Source: Gordonia otitidis NBRC 100426 (GTDB taxonomy: Bacteria; Actinomycetota; Actinomycetes; Mycobacteriales; Mycobacteriaceae). From it: DNA of 34,585 nucleotides. Below, piece after piece: positions 7,439 through 14,059 of this stretch. Below the pieces are notes generated by a model that was not told the DNA's origin, made no database searches, and was given only the letters and a program-made list of their open reading frames with translations. The DNA lies in the NCBI RefSeq assembly GCF_000248075.1, contig NZ_BAFB01000241.1, positions 1 to 34,585 on the forward strand. Direction: 5' to 3'. Within the stretch, counting starts at the first letter, position 1. Every line of letters begins with the position of its first letter. The translations under genes were made by a program, and so were the position numbers.

Positions 7439-7522
7439 TAATCAGCCCTCGTGGTCAGAGGCTGATTTGCCCTCTCACCTGCGTTTTGAGGTCTATCGAC
7501 GTCACCCCAGATCACCTGGTTT

Positions 7523-7551
7523 CGTGGGCAAGTGTGGGCAGAATGTGGGCA
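7523..7551 (+). promoter_or_regulatory. Candidate integrase arm-binding sites, left end
   Basis: Three copies of (C/T)GTGGGCA at 7523-7530, 7533-7540 and 7544-7551 are spaced 10-11 bp apart, one helical turn. The same motif occurs twice near the other end at 16147-16154 and 16158-16165. Two clusters in the same orientation near both attachment sites is the layout of tyrosine-integrase arm sites. Binding is inferred. Confidence 0.55.
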
Positions 7552-7570
7552 CGAGACAACCTGCAGGCAG

Positions 7571-7602
7571 AAAAAGACCCAGCCCTAACGAGAGGACTGG
7601 GT
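7571..7602 (-). terminator. Rho-independent terminator for leftward transcription
   Basis: On the minus strand a GC-rich hairpin (arms 7577-7584 and 7594-7602, one bulged base) is followed by five U residues (A-tract 7571-7575 on the plus strand). It would stop leftward transcripts before they leave the element at its left end. Confidence 0.6.
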
Positions 7603-7690
7603 GGGTGACTACAAGGTATGCCGAGACACGGAGTCTGTCAACCACACCAGCATCATGTGCCACAGCCTGTTTGTAGACTACGGTCAAACG

Positions 7691-8413
7691 ATGCGAGTGG
7701 GTGTATATGTCGACGCATTCAACCTCTACTACGGCATGCGAGCTCATTGCGGCCGGGGCACGGCGGGATGGCGATGGCTTGATATCCGAGCTCTATCGAA
7801 CGAGCTCTGCGGGTGGAAGGACGCCACAGTCACCCGGGTCGTGTATTGCACCGCACGCGTAGATGCGACAGACAGCCCGAGCGCACACACCGACCAGAAC
7901 ATCTATCTCCGGGCGTTGAAGGAGCATGGATCGATCGACGTCTTGGAACTCGGGCGCTACGTTGCCTGGCCTAAAGTCGCACCTCTCGCTCACAAGGCTC
8001 CGAACGGTGCAGCAGAGATCATCACTCCAGACGGAACAGCGTTGCCGAATCACCTTCCTATCTGGGAGAAAGACGACAACACGATGTACCTGGCGCAGGT
8101 CCGGATGCGGGAGGAAAAAGGATCTGACGTCAACGTCGCAACCTATCTCCTCGCAGATGTGTTTCGGGGCGAAGTAGACGCTGCAATCGTCATATCGAAC
8201 GACTCCGACTTAGCACTCCCGCTTACCATTGCTCGAACCTTGGTACCAGTGGGAACCGTCAACCCCAGCAAGAAGCCGTTGGCGGGCGCCCTGCACGGCT
8301 CCGCCTCCGAAGGACCTGGTCGACATTGGTGGTCGCGGCTTTCGCCGAAACACTTCTACCGTAATCAGATGCCAAACACGGTTGGCCCGTTGTATAAGCC
8401 CGCCGATTGGTGA
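7691..8413 (+). CDS. NYN-domain (PIN-like) putative ribonuclease
   Basis: A 240-residue protein from ATG 7691. The N-terminus V-G-V-Y-V-D-A-F-N-L-Y-Y-G is the first NYN/PIN strand with its catalytic Asp. A central region holds D-V-N-V-A-T-Y-L-L-A-D, and a later strand reads A-I-V-I-S-N-D-S-D-L-A-L-P, supplying the other metal-binding acids. This is the LabA/DUF88-type NYN fold, known for metal-dependent RNA cleavage. A -10-like TAGACT (7674-7679) lies 11 bases before the ATG and no ribosome-binding site is clear, so expression may be near-leaderless and independent of the phage operon. Position at the element edge, opposite orientation and its own promoter mark it as cargo. A defence or host-RNA role is inference. 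Confidence 0.75.
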   Translation: MRVGVYVDAFNLYYGMRAHCGRGTAGWRWLDIRALSNELCGWKDATVTRVVYCTARVDATDSPSAHTDQNIYLRALKEHGSIDVLELGRYVAWPKVAPLAHKAPNGAAEIITPDGTALPNHLPIWEKDDNTMYLAQVRMREEKGSDVNVATYLLADVFRGEVDAAIVISNDSDLALPLTIARTLVPVGTVNPSKKPLAGALHGSASEGPGRHWWSRLSPKHFYRNQMPNTVGPLYKPADW

Positions 8414-8724
8414 TCCGCCCAAAACAGACGAAATGGCGCACGCAGATGGTGGAGAGGCCAACACTCCTTCGGAGCGAAGTAGGAAAAACTGCGGGGAGAG
8501 ATCAAGCGACTCACCGCCGAGTCGCCCCGCGTCGCCGTGCTCGTGGCTGAAACCCCATACCACCGGGGGAAGGGGGTCACTGCCACGAAACATGCCCATA
8601 TCAGCGACTCCGCGGTGAGTCGCCTCTTTCACACACAGAGCTGTGAGGGGTGTGGCCCCCGACCAAGGAGGGTGTCGGGGGCCACGGTGCACGCTGTTGG
8701 AGCGTGCGGGTTGGGGTGCGCTGG
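8414..8724. other. Gene-free span with paired palindromes between NYN and capsid genes
   Basis: The 311 bp between the converging NYN and capsid genes hold no gene. Two 20-bp near-palindromes, 8506-8525 and 8604-8623, each have 7-bp arms (GCGACTC/GAGTCGC). They are reverse complements of each other except for one base. A strong 12-bp hairpin follows at 8652-8685. They may be terminators for the two converging transcripts or part of a packaging or replication signal. Confidence 0.5.
8652..8685 (-). terminator. Strong hairpin after the capsid gene
   Basis: Perfect 12-bp arms at 8652-8663 and 8674-8685 with a 10-base loop, 39 bp past the capsid stop on the minus strand. No U-tract follows, which is common for actinobacterial intrinsic terminators. 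It probably ends the leftward operon. Confidence 0.65.
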
Positions 8725-9891
8725 TTATGCGCTGGTGCTGATGGACACGATGCCCATGGGTCGGGTGACGGCGAGTTCGAATCGGGACTCGACGCGTAGG
8801 TAGACCTCGTTCTTGGCGAATCCTGTGGAGGTGTCCCAGTCGGCGGCGACAACACTGTCGGAGAGCACTTCGACCGAGTCTTTGTCGATGAGCAGCGCTT
8901 TGCCTGCCGGGAGTGCGGTCGACAGGACGACGGGAACACCCCACAGTTTCATCGCTGCTCGGTCGACGGGGCTCGCTGCCATCACGTATTCGCCCGACCC
9001 TACGGTGACGCTGGTCTCGATGGTTTCCCAGTCGTTGGGGCGGATTGCGATGACGCTGGGCAGGTAGCCGAGCGCTTCGAGTTTGGTGATTGCCGTGCGG
9101 ATCGTCGAGGTGATGTCGGCGCTGTATGCCTGGGTCTGAATTCCGGAGGTAGAGAGCAGGCCGCGCATGTTTGGTGCGGTGCCGTTGCCGTTGATGATCT
9201 GGTTCTCGGCGCCGGCCATGAGGCCGAACTGCATTTCGCCAGTGACGACTCGTTCGAGGTCTCTCACGTCGGAGAGGACGTACTTGTCGATCGCGTCGGA
9301 GAGGTGGGCGATGACCTTCAGTTCGCCGGTGATGGTCTCGAATCCGAAGGAACTGGTGGGCTTGGTGGCTCCCTTTGCGACCACGGTGGCGTTGTTGGTG
9401 CGGCTGGTTTGGCGCACGTACTTGTAGGTGGGGCTGGTGAGCCGACGCACGGGGAGGGCGTCGAGCAGCGTGGTCGGCTTCTGCGGAAGGGTCACGAGGT
9501 CGAGGACCGGGACATCGGTGCCGCCATCGAGGACGAGTGTCCCCTTGGTGGCTGACGGGTCGAGCATCACTGCCGCGTTGCGGGTGGCGATGCTCTTCAC
9601 GATCTGCTTCGCAGTGGCCTTCACGGTGGCGCGGCTGTAGCCCTTGCCGGGCTCGGTGCCGTCATCGGGAGCTGCACCACCACCGCCGCCGAGCTTTTCG
9701 AATGCGGCGATGATCTTGGCGTCCGCGTTGACCTTGCCGATCTGTTCGGTGGCTTCGTCGATCTGTCGCTTGTAATCGGCGAGTGCGGTTCGGTCCTCCG
9801 CGGTCAGTTCCTCACCAGCAGCCTTCCGCTGCTCGATAAGCTCACTGCCCTTGCGGATCAGTTCCTCTCGCCGTTCTGCAAATGTGGTCAT
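8725..9891 (-). CDS. HK97-type phage major capsid protein
   Basis: A 388-residue protein from ATG 9891, with AAGGGA 8 bases upstream. Residues 1-68 form a charged helical coiled coil (R-R-E-E-L-I-R-K-G-S-E-L-I-E-Q-R), the delta/scaffold domain of HK97-fold capsid proteins. A glycine-rich linker (G-G-G-G-G-A-A-P) follows, then the capsid domain. This has the typical P-T-T-L-L-D strand, the E-loop region, Q-I-I-N-G-N-G-T-A-P-N-M-R-G-L, an I-x-x-L-E-A-L-G-Y helix, and the C-terminal G-V-P-V-V-L-S-T-A-L-P-A-G and V-E-S-R-F. No HK97-type protease gene is adjacent, so removal of the delta domain would need a helper or host protease, or may not occur. It is the last gene of the leftward operon. Confidence 0.85.
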   Translation of the reverse strand: MTTFAERREELIRKGSELIEQRKAAGEELTAEDRTALADYKRQIDEATEQIGKVNADAKIIAAFEKLGGGGGAAPDDGTEPGKGYSRATVKATAKQIVKSIATRNAAVMLDPSATKGTLVLDGGTDVPVLDLVTLPQKPTTLLDALPVRRLTSPTYKYVRQTSRTNNATVVAKGATKPTSSFGFETITGELKVIAHLSDAIDKYVLSDVRDLERVVTGEMQFGLMAGAENQIINGNGTAPNMRGLLSTSGIQTQAYSADITSTIRTAITKLEALGYLPSVIAIRPNDWETIETSVTVGSGEYVMAASPVDRAAMKLWGVPVVLSTALPAGKALLIDKDSVEVLSDSVVAADWDTSTGFAKNEVYLRVESRFELAVTRPMGIVSISTSA

Positions 9892-10194
9892 GTCGTTGTC
9901 CCTTCGGGGAGTGATGGATTGCCAAAACTGTCGGCGTGTGACGCGCGCGAGGATTGGCAGAGAAGATGAGGAGGATGTTCTTTGTCGAGGTGGGAGCGGG
10001 AACCGGTCAGGCTGGCCTCATCTGAGACGAACCCTCCATGAACTGGCATCACCAGGTACTCGAGGTGAATATCCTTGCCAGCCGAGGCGGACGGGTCTCC
10101 CTCCCGTTGGGCAGACTGGCCTGCCCCGGCTGGTTCGGATCTTCGAAACGATCCTCACTGATGTGGCGTGATTGCCTCATCAGTGAGTACTAGT
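9892..10194 (-). other. 303-bp gene-free, hairpin-rich leader before the capsid gene
   Basis: No credible gene lies on either strand. Several short inverted repeats are visible, including the hairpin at 10154-10187 just past the upstream stop, a GGGCAG/CTGCCC hairpin near 10110-10130 and CTGGCA/TGCCAG arms spanning about 10040-10083. The capsid gene is the only operon member set apart like this, so it may have its own promoter or RNA control here. Confidence 0.4.
10154..10187 (-). terminator. Hairpin after the 95-residue gene
   Basis: Arms 10154-10163 and 10178-10187 (CTCACTGATG and its complement) enclose a 14-base loop, 7 bp beyond the stop at 10195. It lacks a U-tract. It could end or attenuate the early transcript before the capsid gene. 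Confidence 0.45.
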
Positions 10195-10482
10195 TTAGTC
10201 GCCGGTGTCGTCGTGATTGTTGTTGCGCGGCAACAGCGTGTCGAGGTCGGAGAGTAGTGCGTCGATACCGTTGTCGCGGCCAACGGTTTTCGCCGTCACC
10301 GATCCGGCGATGTCGGCGAGACACATCGTGAGGCGCACGAGTGCGGCTCTATTGGGTCCGACGTCGTTGTAGACGGCGTTCGCCGCGTCGGCGTCAGATT
10401 GGAGTCCAGCCAGGACCAGGCGAAGCGCTCGGGTCTGGTCGACGTCAGTGATGGTGAAGTCCTGCAAGTCATCCTCGTTCAT
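10195..10482 (-). CDS. Small acidic element protein, unknown
   Basis: A 95-residue protein from ATG 10482, with AAAGGA 8 bases upstream. It overlaps the end of the WhiB-like gene by four bases (ATGA). It is acidic and largely helical: N-E-D-D-L-Q-D-F at the start, then A-L-R-L-V-L-A-G-L and A-A-L-V-R-L-T-M-C-L-A-D-I-A-G-S, with an Asn/Asp-rich tail. I recognise no family. Its place between the WhiB-like regulator and the capsid gene would suit a small regulatory or packaging accessory protein. Confidence 0.6.
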   Translation of the reverse strand: MNEDDLQDFTITDVDQTRALRLVLAGLQSDADAANAVYNDVGPNRAALVRLTMCLADIAGSVTAKTVGRDNGIDALLSDLDTLLPRNNNHDDTGD

Positions 10483-10775
10483 GCTGCGGTGTCCTTTCGT
10501 GGGCGCCCTGGATGGCGCGGAGTGTTTGCGGCGATGACCGATCCATTGAGGCGTTGCCCGCTCGCCCAGTCCCGGCACCGCTCGAGCACCGGGCACTGGT
10601 GGCACAACGCTTCGGCGTTCTCGTGCCGGTACCGGGTATCAGCGGCGTCCTCGTACGGGGCAGGCGGATCGAACAATTCCGCCGCCCCGATACACACGGC
10701 ACCCGACAGGTCTGCGGTGTCGGTGAGGATCGCCTCGAGTAGACCGACGAGGCCCGCGGAGTAGTCCGTTCTCAC
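10479..10775 (-). CDS. WhiB-like iron-sulfur protein, variant
   Basis: A 98-residue protein from GTG 10775, overlapping the upstream stop by four bases (GTGA). Four cysteines have WhiB spacing: Cys28, then C-H-Q-C (58, 61), then Cys67 five residues on. This set binds a 4Fe-4S cluster in known Wbl proteins. The G-V-W-G-G turn expected after the last cysteine, used for contact with sigma factor, is absent (R-L-N-G-S-V-I-A-A-N instead). The C-terminus is short and basic (R-H-P-G-R-P-R-K), like an AT-hook. Wbl proteins are common in actinophages. Its role here may be to modulate host or helper transcription, or the element's own late promoter. Confidence 0.75.
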   Translation of the reverse strand: MRTDYSAGLVGLLEAILTDTADLSGAVCIGAAELFDPPAPYEDAADTRYRHENAEALCHQCPVLERCRDWASGQRLNGSVIAANTPRHPGRPRKDTAA

Positions 10776-12169
10776 GATGCTCTCCGCATCAGGCACTCGA
10801 CGTGAGCCGCAATGGTGGGTTTGCAGGGGCGTCCACACACCTTGCAGGTATTCATCTGAATCGGCTCCGATCCGGCTTCGCTGGGTATAGCCATTTGATC
10901 CGGCTCACTCGGCTCATCCGGCGTATCCGGCTTACGCGCCTCGCGTTTGTGCTGTTCAGAGCCTTTTCCCGAGGTTGTGCCGGGTGAGCCGGATTGCACA
11001 GCACCTTCCGGCTTCGAGCTGGGTGAATAGCCGGGTGAGCCGGGAAAGCCGGGAAAGCCGCTTGTTTCAGGGTGGTCTATCCCGAGCCGTTGCCACACGG
11101 GTCGAAGAGCTCCGCGCGAGTATCCACGCGGCCCGTAGTTCGTCTGCCGAGTCGATGTTACCTTCGACGCCTGCGACACCAACTGGCCGAGACGACGTGC
11201 CGTCAGCGCCTTGCCATACGCCGATGACAGACCCCAGTAGTCGGGGTTGTGCATGATGAGTTTCGAGACGAGTTGTTCTGTCGGCACGAACGGTTCCTCT
11301 CCCGGCCAGACCGCGTGAAGATCACGAAGCATGGTCATTCCCGGAGGGTCAGCGTGAAGTCCAGCGTCATGTTCAGCGTCAGTCTCAGCCATACCGCGAA
11401 CGATCAACTCATCGGCAATTTCGGGCCAGTGTGATCCTGCGACGACAGCAACACGCTTGAGGGGTCGCCACTTCTCTTTGCTGCGCCCGATACACCCGTC
11501 AGGGAGATCGACAGGCATCCCAATGATCTGCTCACGCACCTGATCAGTCCACGCGACAATCCTGGCCCTGAGTTCGGCTGCAGGTTCCTCGAGCGATTCC
11601 CAATCCGAATCCTCGACGCTGCCAGTCCGATCGGGCATCAGCAGAATCCGAATTGCACGTGAGCGAGTGTCGTCAGGAAGCCGCGGGCTGTTGCCGGCGA
11701 GGGCAACTGGGCAGTAGGTGGGCATCTCTTTGACTTCCCATCCCCCACCTTTGACCGGTACGAGCACCGGGCGAGTTGCGCCACGTCGATAACCAGAATT
11801 GAGGATGGCGATCAGATCCTCGACGCCGGGCTTGTTAGGCGCGAGGGATCGGTCCACTTCGTCTACGAGCAAAGTGCGGATACCGCTCTGTAACGAACGA
11901 ACCAGCACCGCTGGCGATGACAGGGACGCGGCGTGCAGGGGCGCACATGCCAGACGTCCGATGTGGTCGAGCAACGTCGTCTTACCCGAGCCGGGGGTGG
12001 TGGAGTCGATCAGCAACCGAGGTGAGGTGTAGGTCTCGACCGCAACGTGACTGGCTACCGTCCACAATGTCGCCAACGCGAGATCCCGATCATCGGGGAC
12101 GGCGATGAATCGGCCAAACCATTCTTCGACGTCGTTGAGAACGGCAGCGCCGTCGATGAGTTCACTCAT
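10772..12169 (-). CDS. AAA-type ATPase with DUF3631, putative replication protein
   Basis: A 465-residue protein from ATG 12169, overlapping the DUF2742 stop by four bases. Walker A is G-S-G-K-T at residues 60-64 and Walker B is L-L-V-D-E-V-D around Asp103/Glu104. The following region (A-I-L-N-S-G-Y-R-R-G, then D-D-T-R-S-R-A-I-R-I with a likely arginine finger) matches the DUF3631 helicase/primase-associated family of small actinobacterial elements. A Gly/Pro/Ser-rich linker (about 355-425) leads to a C-terminal zinc-finger-like C-K-V-C-G-R-P-C with a later H-V-E-C. No primase polymerase domain is present, so it probably opens or loads at the element's origin and uses host enzymes. Confidence 0.75.
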   Translation of the reverse strand: MSELIDGAAVLNDVEEWFGRFIAVPDDRDLALATLWTVASHVAVETYTSPRLLIDSTTPGSGKTTLLDHIGRLACAPLHAASLSSPAVLVRSLQSGIRTLLVDEVDRSLAPNKPGVEDLIAILNSGYRRGATRPVLVPVKGGGWEVKEMPTYCPVALAGNSPRLPDDTRSRAIRILLMPDRTGSVEDSDWESLEEPAAELRARIVAWTDQVREQIIGMPVDLPDGCIGRSKEKWRPLKRVAVVAGSHWPEIADELIVRGMAETDAEHDAGLHADPPGMTMLRDLHAVWPGEEPFVPTEQLVSKLIMHNPDYWGLSSAYGKALTARRLGQLVSQASKVTSTRQTNYGPRGYSRGALRPVWQRLGIDHPETSGFPGFPGSPGYSPSSKPEGAVQSGSPGTTSGKGSEQHKREARKPDTPDEPSEPDQMAIPSEAGSEPIQMNTCKVCGRPCKPTIAAHVECLMRRAS

Positions 12170-12585
12170 GCGACCACCCGCCGAGCCCACGGATTAGCCG
12201 CCAACCAGCGCGCATGTTCGAGTTGGCGTTGCGCTTGCGCGGACCAGTCGAGAGCGGCAGACACCTCATCGGCTGCGTCGATCATTGCTGTGGCGTGGTT
12301 TTCCAGGTGCAGCGCCCATTGGTCGGCGGCGAGGTAGATCGCGCCGACGCGCCGCGGATCACTAGCGCCGAGGTCGATCCAGTCGTGGGTGCCGATCAAT
12401 GGGAGCGGCCCAACTCGAAGTGCGCGCTCGACGACAGGCCACAGTGCCTCGTGCGTCAGCGACCAGGAGACTTCGCGGCTGGTGTGCGTCAGCGCAACGA
12501 TGCGGTTGCCCATGGGGTCGGCGCCGCACCTCGCCGAAACTCGACCGGGATCAGCCCCGACCTCTGGGATACTGGAGGTGGACAT
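12166..12585 (-). CDS. DUF2742 family protein
   Basis: A 139-residue protein from ATG 12585, with AGGAG 11 bases upstream. The core matches DUF2742 as I recall it: E-V-S-W-S-L-T-H-E-A, then P-L-I-G-T-H-D-W-I-D-L, D-P-R-R-V-G-A-I-Y-L-A-A-D-Q-W-A-L and a C-terminal helix. This family is known from mycobacterial prophages and phiRv-type elements; its function is unknown. Coupling to the AAA ATPase (ATGA overlap) suggests a role in the same replication step. About 40 disordered N-terminal residues precede the domain. Confidence 0.65.
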   Translation of the reverse strand: MSTSSIPEVGADPGRVSARCGADPMGNRIVALTHTSREVSWSLTHEALWPVVERALRVGPLPLIGTHDWIDLGASDPRRVGAIYLAADQWALHLENHATAMIDAADEVSAALDWSAQAQRQLEHARWLAANPWARRVVA

Positions 12586-12612
12586 CAGTGGTGGTGCTCC
12601 TTTTCTGATTGG

Positions 12613-12681
12613 GATTCCCCGGCTGGGGTGAACGAGTGCGGTTGAAGTGCGAGACTTCCGCCCACCCCACGCCGGGGATTC
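12613..12681 (-). promoter_or_regulatory. Long extended hairpin before the replication genes
   Basis: Imperfect arms 12613-12630 and 12663-12681 (17 pairs, one mismatch, one bulge) enclose a loop with a second stem (GAAGT/ACTTC plus GCGG/CCGC). It fills the only sizeable gap in the leftward operon, between the 114-residue gene and the DUF2742 ribosome-binding site. It could be an attenuator or RNA switch, or a cruciform serving as replication origin. Confidence 0.5.
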
Positions 12682-12687
12682 TTGTAT

Positions 12688-13032
12688 TCAGTTGTCGCCG
12701 AGAGTGCTTTCGGCGTTGTTGGCCGCGCTGTCGAGACCGTCACGCAGGTTCACACCCATTTCGTCAGTGACTTCGAGAATGGGGCCAAGAATGCAGCGCG
12801 TCATCAACGAGAGGGCTGCGGCGGCGAGGAACCCGAAATAGTCGGGGTCGTGTGCAGTCACCCATCGTTTGGAAACTTCGTCGGTGGCCTCGTCATCACC
12901 CGCGGTGACTGCAAGCTGATACATCAACCTGGTCGCGTCCGATTGCAGTTTGTCTACGTCGATGAATGATTCGACATTGCCGTCACTTCCAGTGACCAGG
13001 ATTTGTTGCGGTGGTTGTGTGGGGTCAGGCAT
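12688..13032 (-). CDS. Element protein of unknown function
   Basis: A 114-residue protein from ATG 13032, whose start overlaps the stop of the 54-residue gene (TGATG); the GTG at 13035 is an alternative. It has a Pro/Gln-rich start (M-P-D-P-T-Q-P-P-Q-Q), a helical middle (A-T-R-L-M-Y-Q-L-A-V-T-A-G-D-D-E-A-T-D-E-V), and D-P-D-Y-F-G-F-L-A-A-A-A-L-S-L-M-T-R near the C-terminus. No family is recognised and no membrane segment is certain. Its coupling to both neighbours makes it part of the early operon. Confidence 0.6.
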   Translation of the reverse strand: MPDPTQPPQQILVTGSDGNVESFIDVDKLQSDATRLMYQLAVTAGDDEATDEVSKRWVTAHDPDYFGFLAAAALSLMTRCILGPILEVTDEMGVNLRDGLDSAANNAESTLGDN

Positions 13033-13196
13033 CACAGTCCCGTCCTATCGTCCGGCGCGTATCCCGAATACTCCGAGGCGGGCGACTTGCTGTCGCTCGC
13101 CCACAAGTCGAGTTCTGCTTCTGCGCCATCTTCACGACCGATTAGGTAAGCGAGGACGAACCCGACGATGAAGGCGAATGCGACGATGACGGTCAT
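13032..13196 (-). CDS. 54-residue single-pass membrane protein
   Basis: A very short gene from ATG 13196, overlapping the upstream stop by four bases (ATGA) and the downstream start (TGATG). It reads M-T-V-I-V-A-F-A-F-I-V-G-F-V-L-A-Y-L-I-G, one clear transmembrane helix, followed by an acidic cytoplasmic-type tail (R-E-D-G-A-E-A-E-L-D-L-W). Double coupling strongly supports translation despite its size. Small membrane proteins in phages often serve as superinfection-exclusion or holin-like factors; nothing here decides between these. Confidence 0.65.
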   Translation of the reverse strand: MTVIVAFAFIVGFVLAYLIGREDGAEAELDLWASDSKSPASEYSGYAPDDRTGL

Positions 13197-13900
13197 CGGG
13201 ACACCTCCCCGTGAACGGCCCTCAACGCAGCGATCAGCGCCTCCGAGTGGTCGTCGTAGATTCCGGCACGCGGCGGATCGAGGAGTTCAGCGAGCGCAGT
13301 CGTCATCAACTCCGCCAGGTGCTTGCGACGACGTACAGCCTCGCCGTGGTTGTGCACGCGAAGGCAGTTGACGCAATCCATGATTCGCCACCCGCTCGAA
13401 TCGAACTCTCGGTGGTGCCGAGACTCGCCATACGCGATCGGGTCCAGCGAAGCCTTCGGGACATGGTTCGTGTCGTCTGCACTCGCAGGGGTGGGTACCA
13501 GTTCCCCGCACAATGTGCGCATCATTGGCGCGCCCGCGGCAATGGCCTTCGCTTCGACGGACGAGTACCAGATGTGGCTCAGCCGCGGGTTTCGCTGCAT
13601 CCCGGCGCGCATACGATCCATGAACTCGTCGGTGTGGACGTTGCCGTAGTCGTCCGGCATTCCGTACGCAAACGCCCACGTACGCTCATCGTGGCTGAGT
13701 CCTTTGATCAGTGCGTGCCGCGTGACTTCGCCGCAGCCTCCGCACTTGAGGTCGCCTGTCTCGGTGCGGTAGTCGCGGTTGCGGGGCCGCTTGGCCTGGC
13801 GAGGCTGCGCGCAGACAGTGCAGATTGCCAGCAGCAAGTCATATACGTGGCGACGTCGCTCATCCAGCAGGTCAGCGACGGTGGGTACTATGGTTGTCAT
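13193..13900 (-). CDS. Zinc-ribbon-like element protein, unknown
   Basis: A 235-residue protein from ATG 13900 with AGGAG-type sequence just upstream. Two CxxC pairs, C-T-V-C (about residues 27-30) and C-G-G-C (about 53-56), about 23 residues apart, make a zinc ribbon near the N-terminus. A further C-V-N-C pair lies near residue 176 beside H-N-H. The middle is polar with many His and Arg. It resembles uncharacterised mycobacteriophage zinc-ribbon proteins; nucleic-acid binding is likely but not shown. Its stop overlaps the 54-residue gene. Confidence 0.65.
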   Translation of the reverse strand: MTTIVPTVADLLDERRRHVYDLLLAICTVCAQPRQAKRPRNRDYRTETGDLKCGGCGEVTRHALIKGLSHDERTWAFAYGMPDDYGNVHTDEFMDRMRAGMQRNPRLSHIWYSSVEAKAIAAGAPMMRTLCGELVPTPASADDTNHVPKASLDPIAYGESRHHREFDSSGWRIMDCVNCLRVHNHGEAVRRRKHLAELMTTALAELLDPPRAGIYDDHSEALIAALRAVHGEVSR

Positions 13901-13909
13901 CGATTCTCC

Positions 13910-14059
13910 TTAGTGAGAGTTGATTCGGCCGTCGACACCCGTTCCGCCAAGATCTGCGGTGTCGGCGGCATTGTTCTGTCGGAGGTCTTCCGTGTGATCG
14001 GCCTCCGGGTCCAGGCCGAGATCCTCGATGCGGTCTCGGTCGTGTTGGGTGATGCCCAT
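13910..14059 (-). CDS. 49-residue element protein
   Basis: Starts at ATG 14059, overlapping the excisionase stop (TGATG), and ends 9 bp before the zinc-ribbon gene. The chain (M-G-I-T-Q-H-D-R-D-R-I-E-D-L-G-L-D, then an acidic, Asn/Asp-rich tail) is soluble and highly charged. No family recognised. Coupling to its neighbour is the main support. Confidence 0.5.
   Translation of the reverse strand: MGITQHDRDRIEDLGLDPEADHTEDLRQNNAADTADLGGTGVDGRINSH

Noticed and set aside
7412..7490. Second tRNA gene at the left attachment site
   Set aside because: Only the acceptor 3' strand and part of the T-arm are present. No anticodon or D-arm can be folded, as expected for an attachment-site copy.
7338..7676. 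Open frame spanning the left attachment site
   Set aside because: It crosses the integration junction, the arm sites and a terminator hairpin, and shows no protein family features.
10860..11075. GC-rich short tandem repeats (GCCGGGAAA-like and GATCCGGCT-like) as regulatory iterons
   Set aside because: They lie inside the AAA-ATPase gene and encode its Gly/Pro/Ser-rich linker, which explains the repetition.
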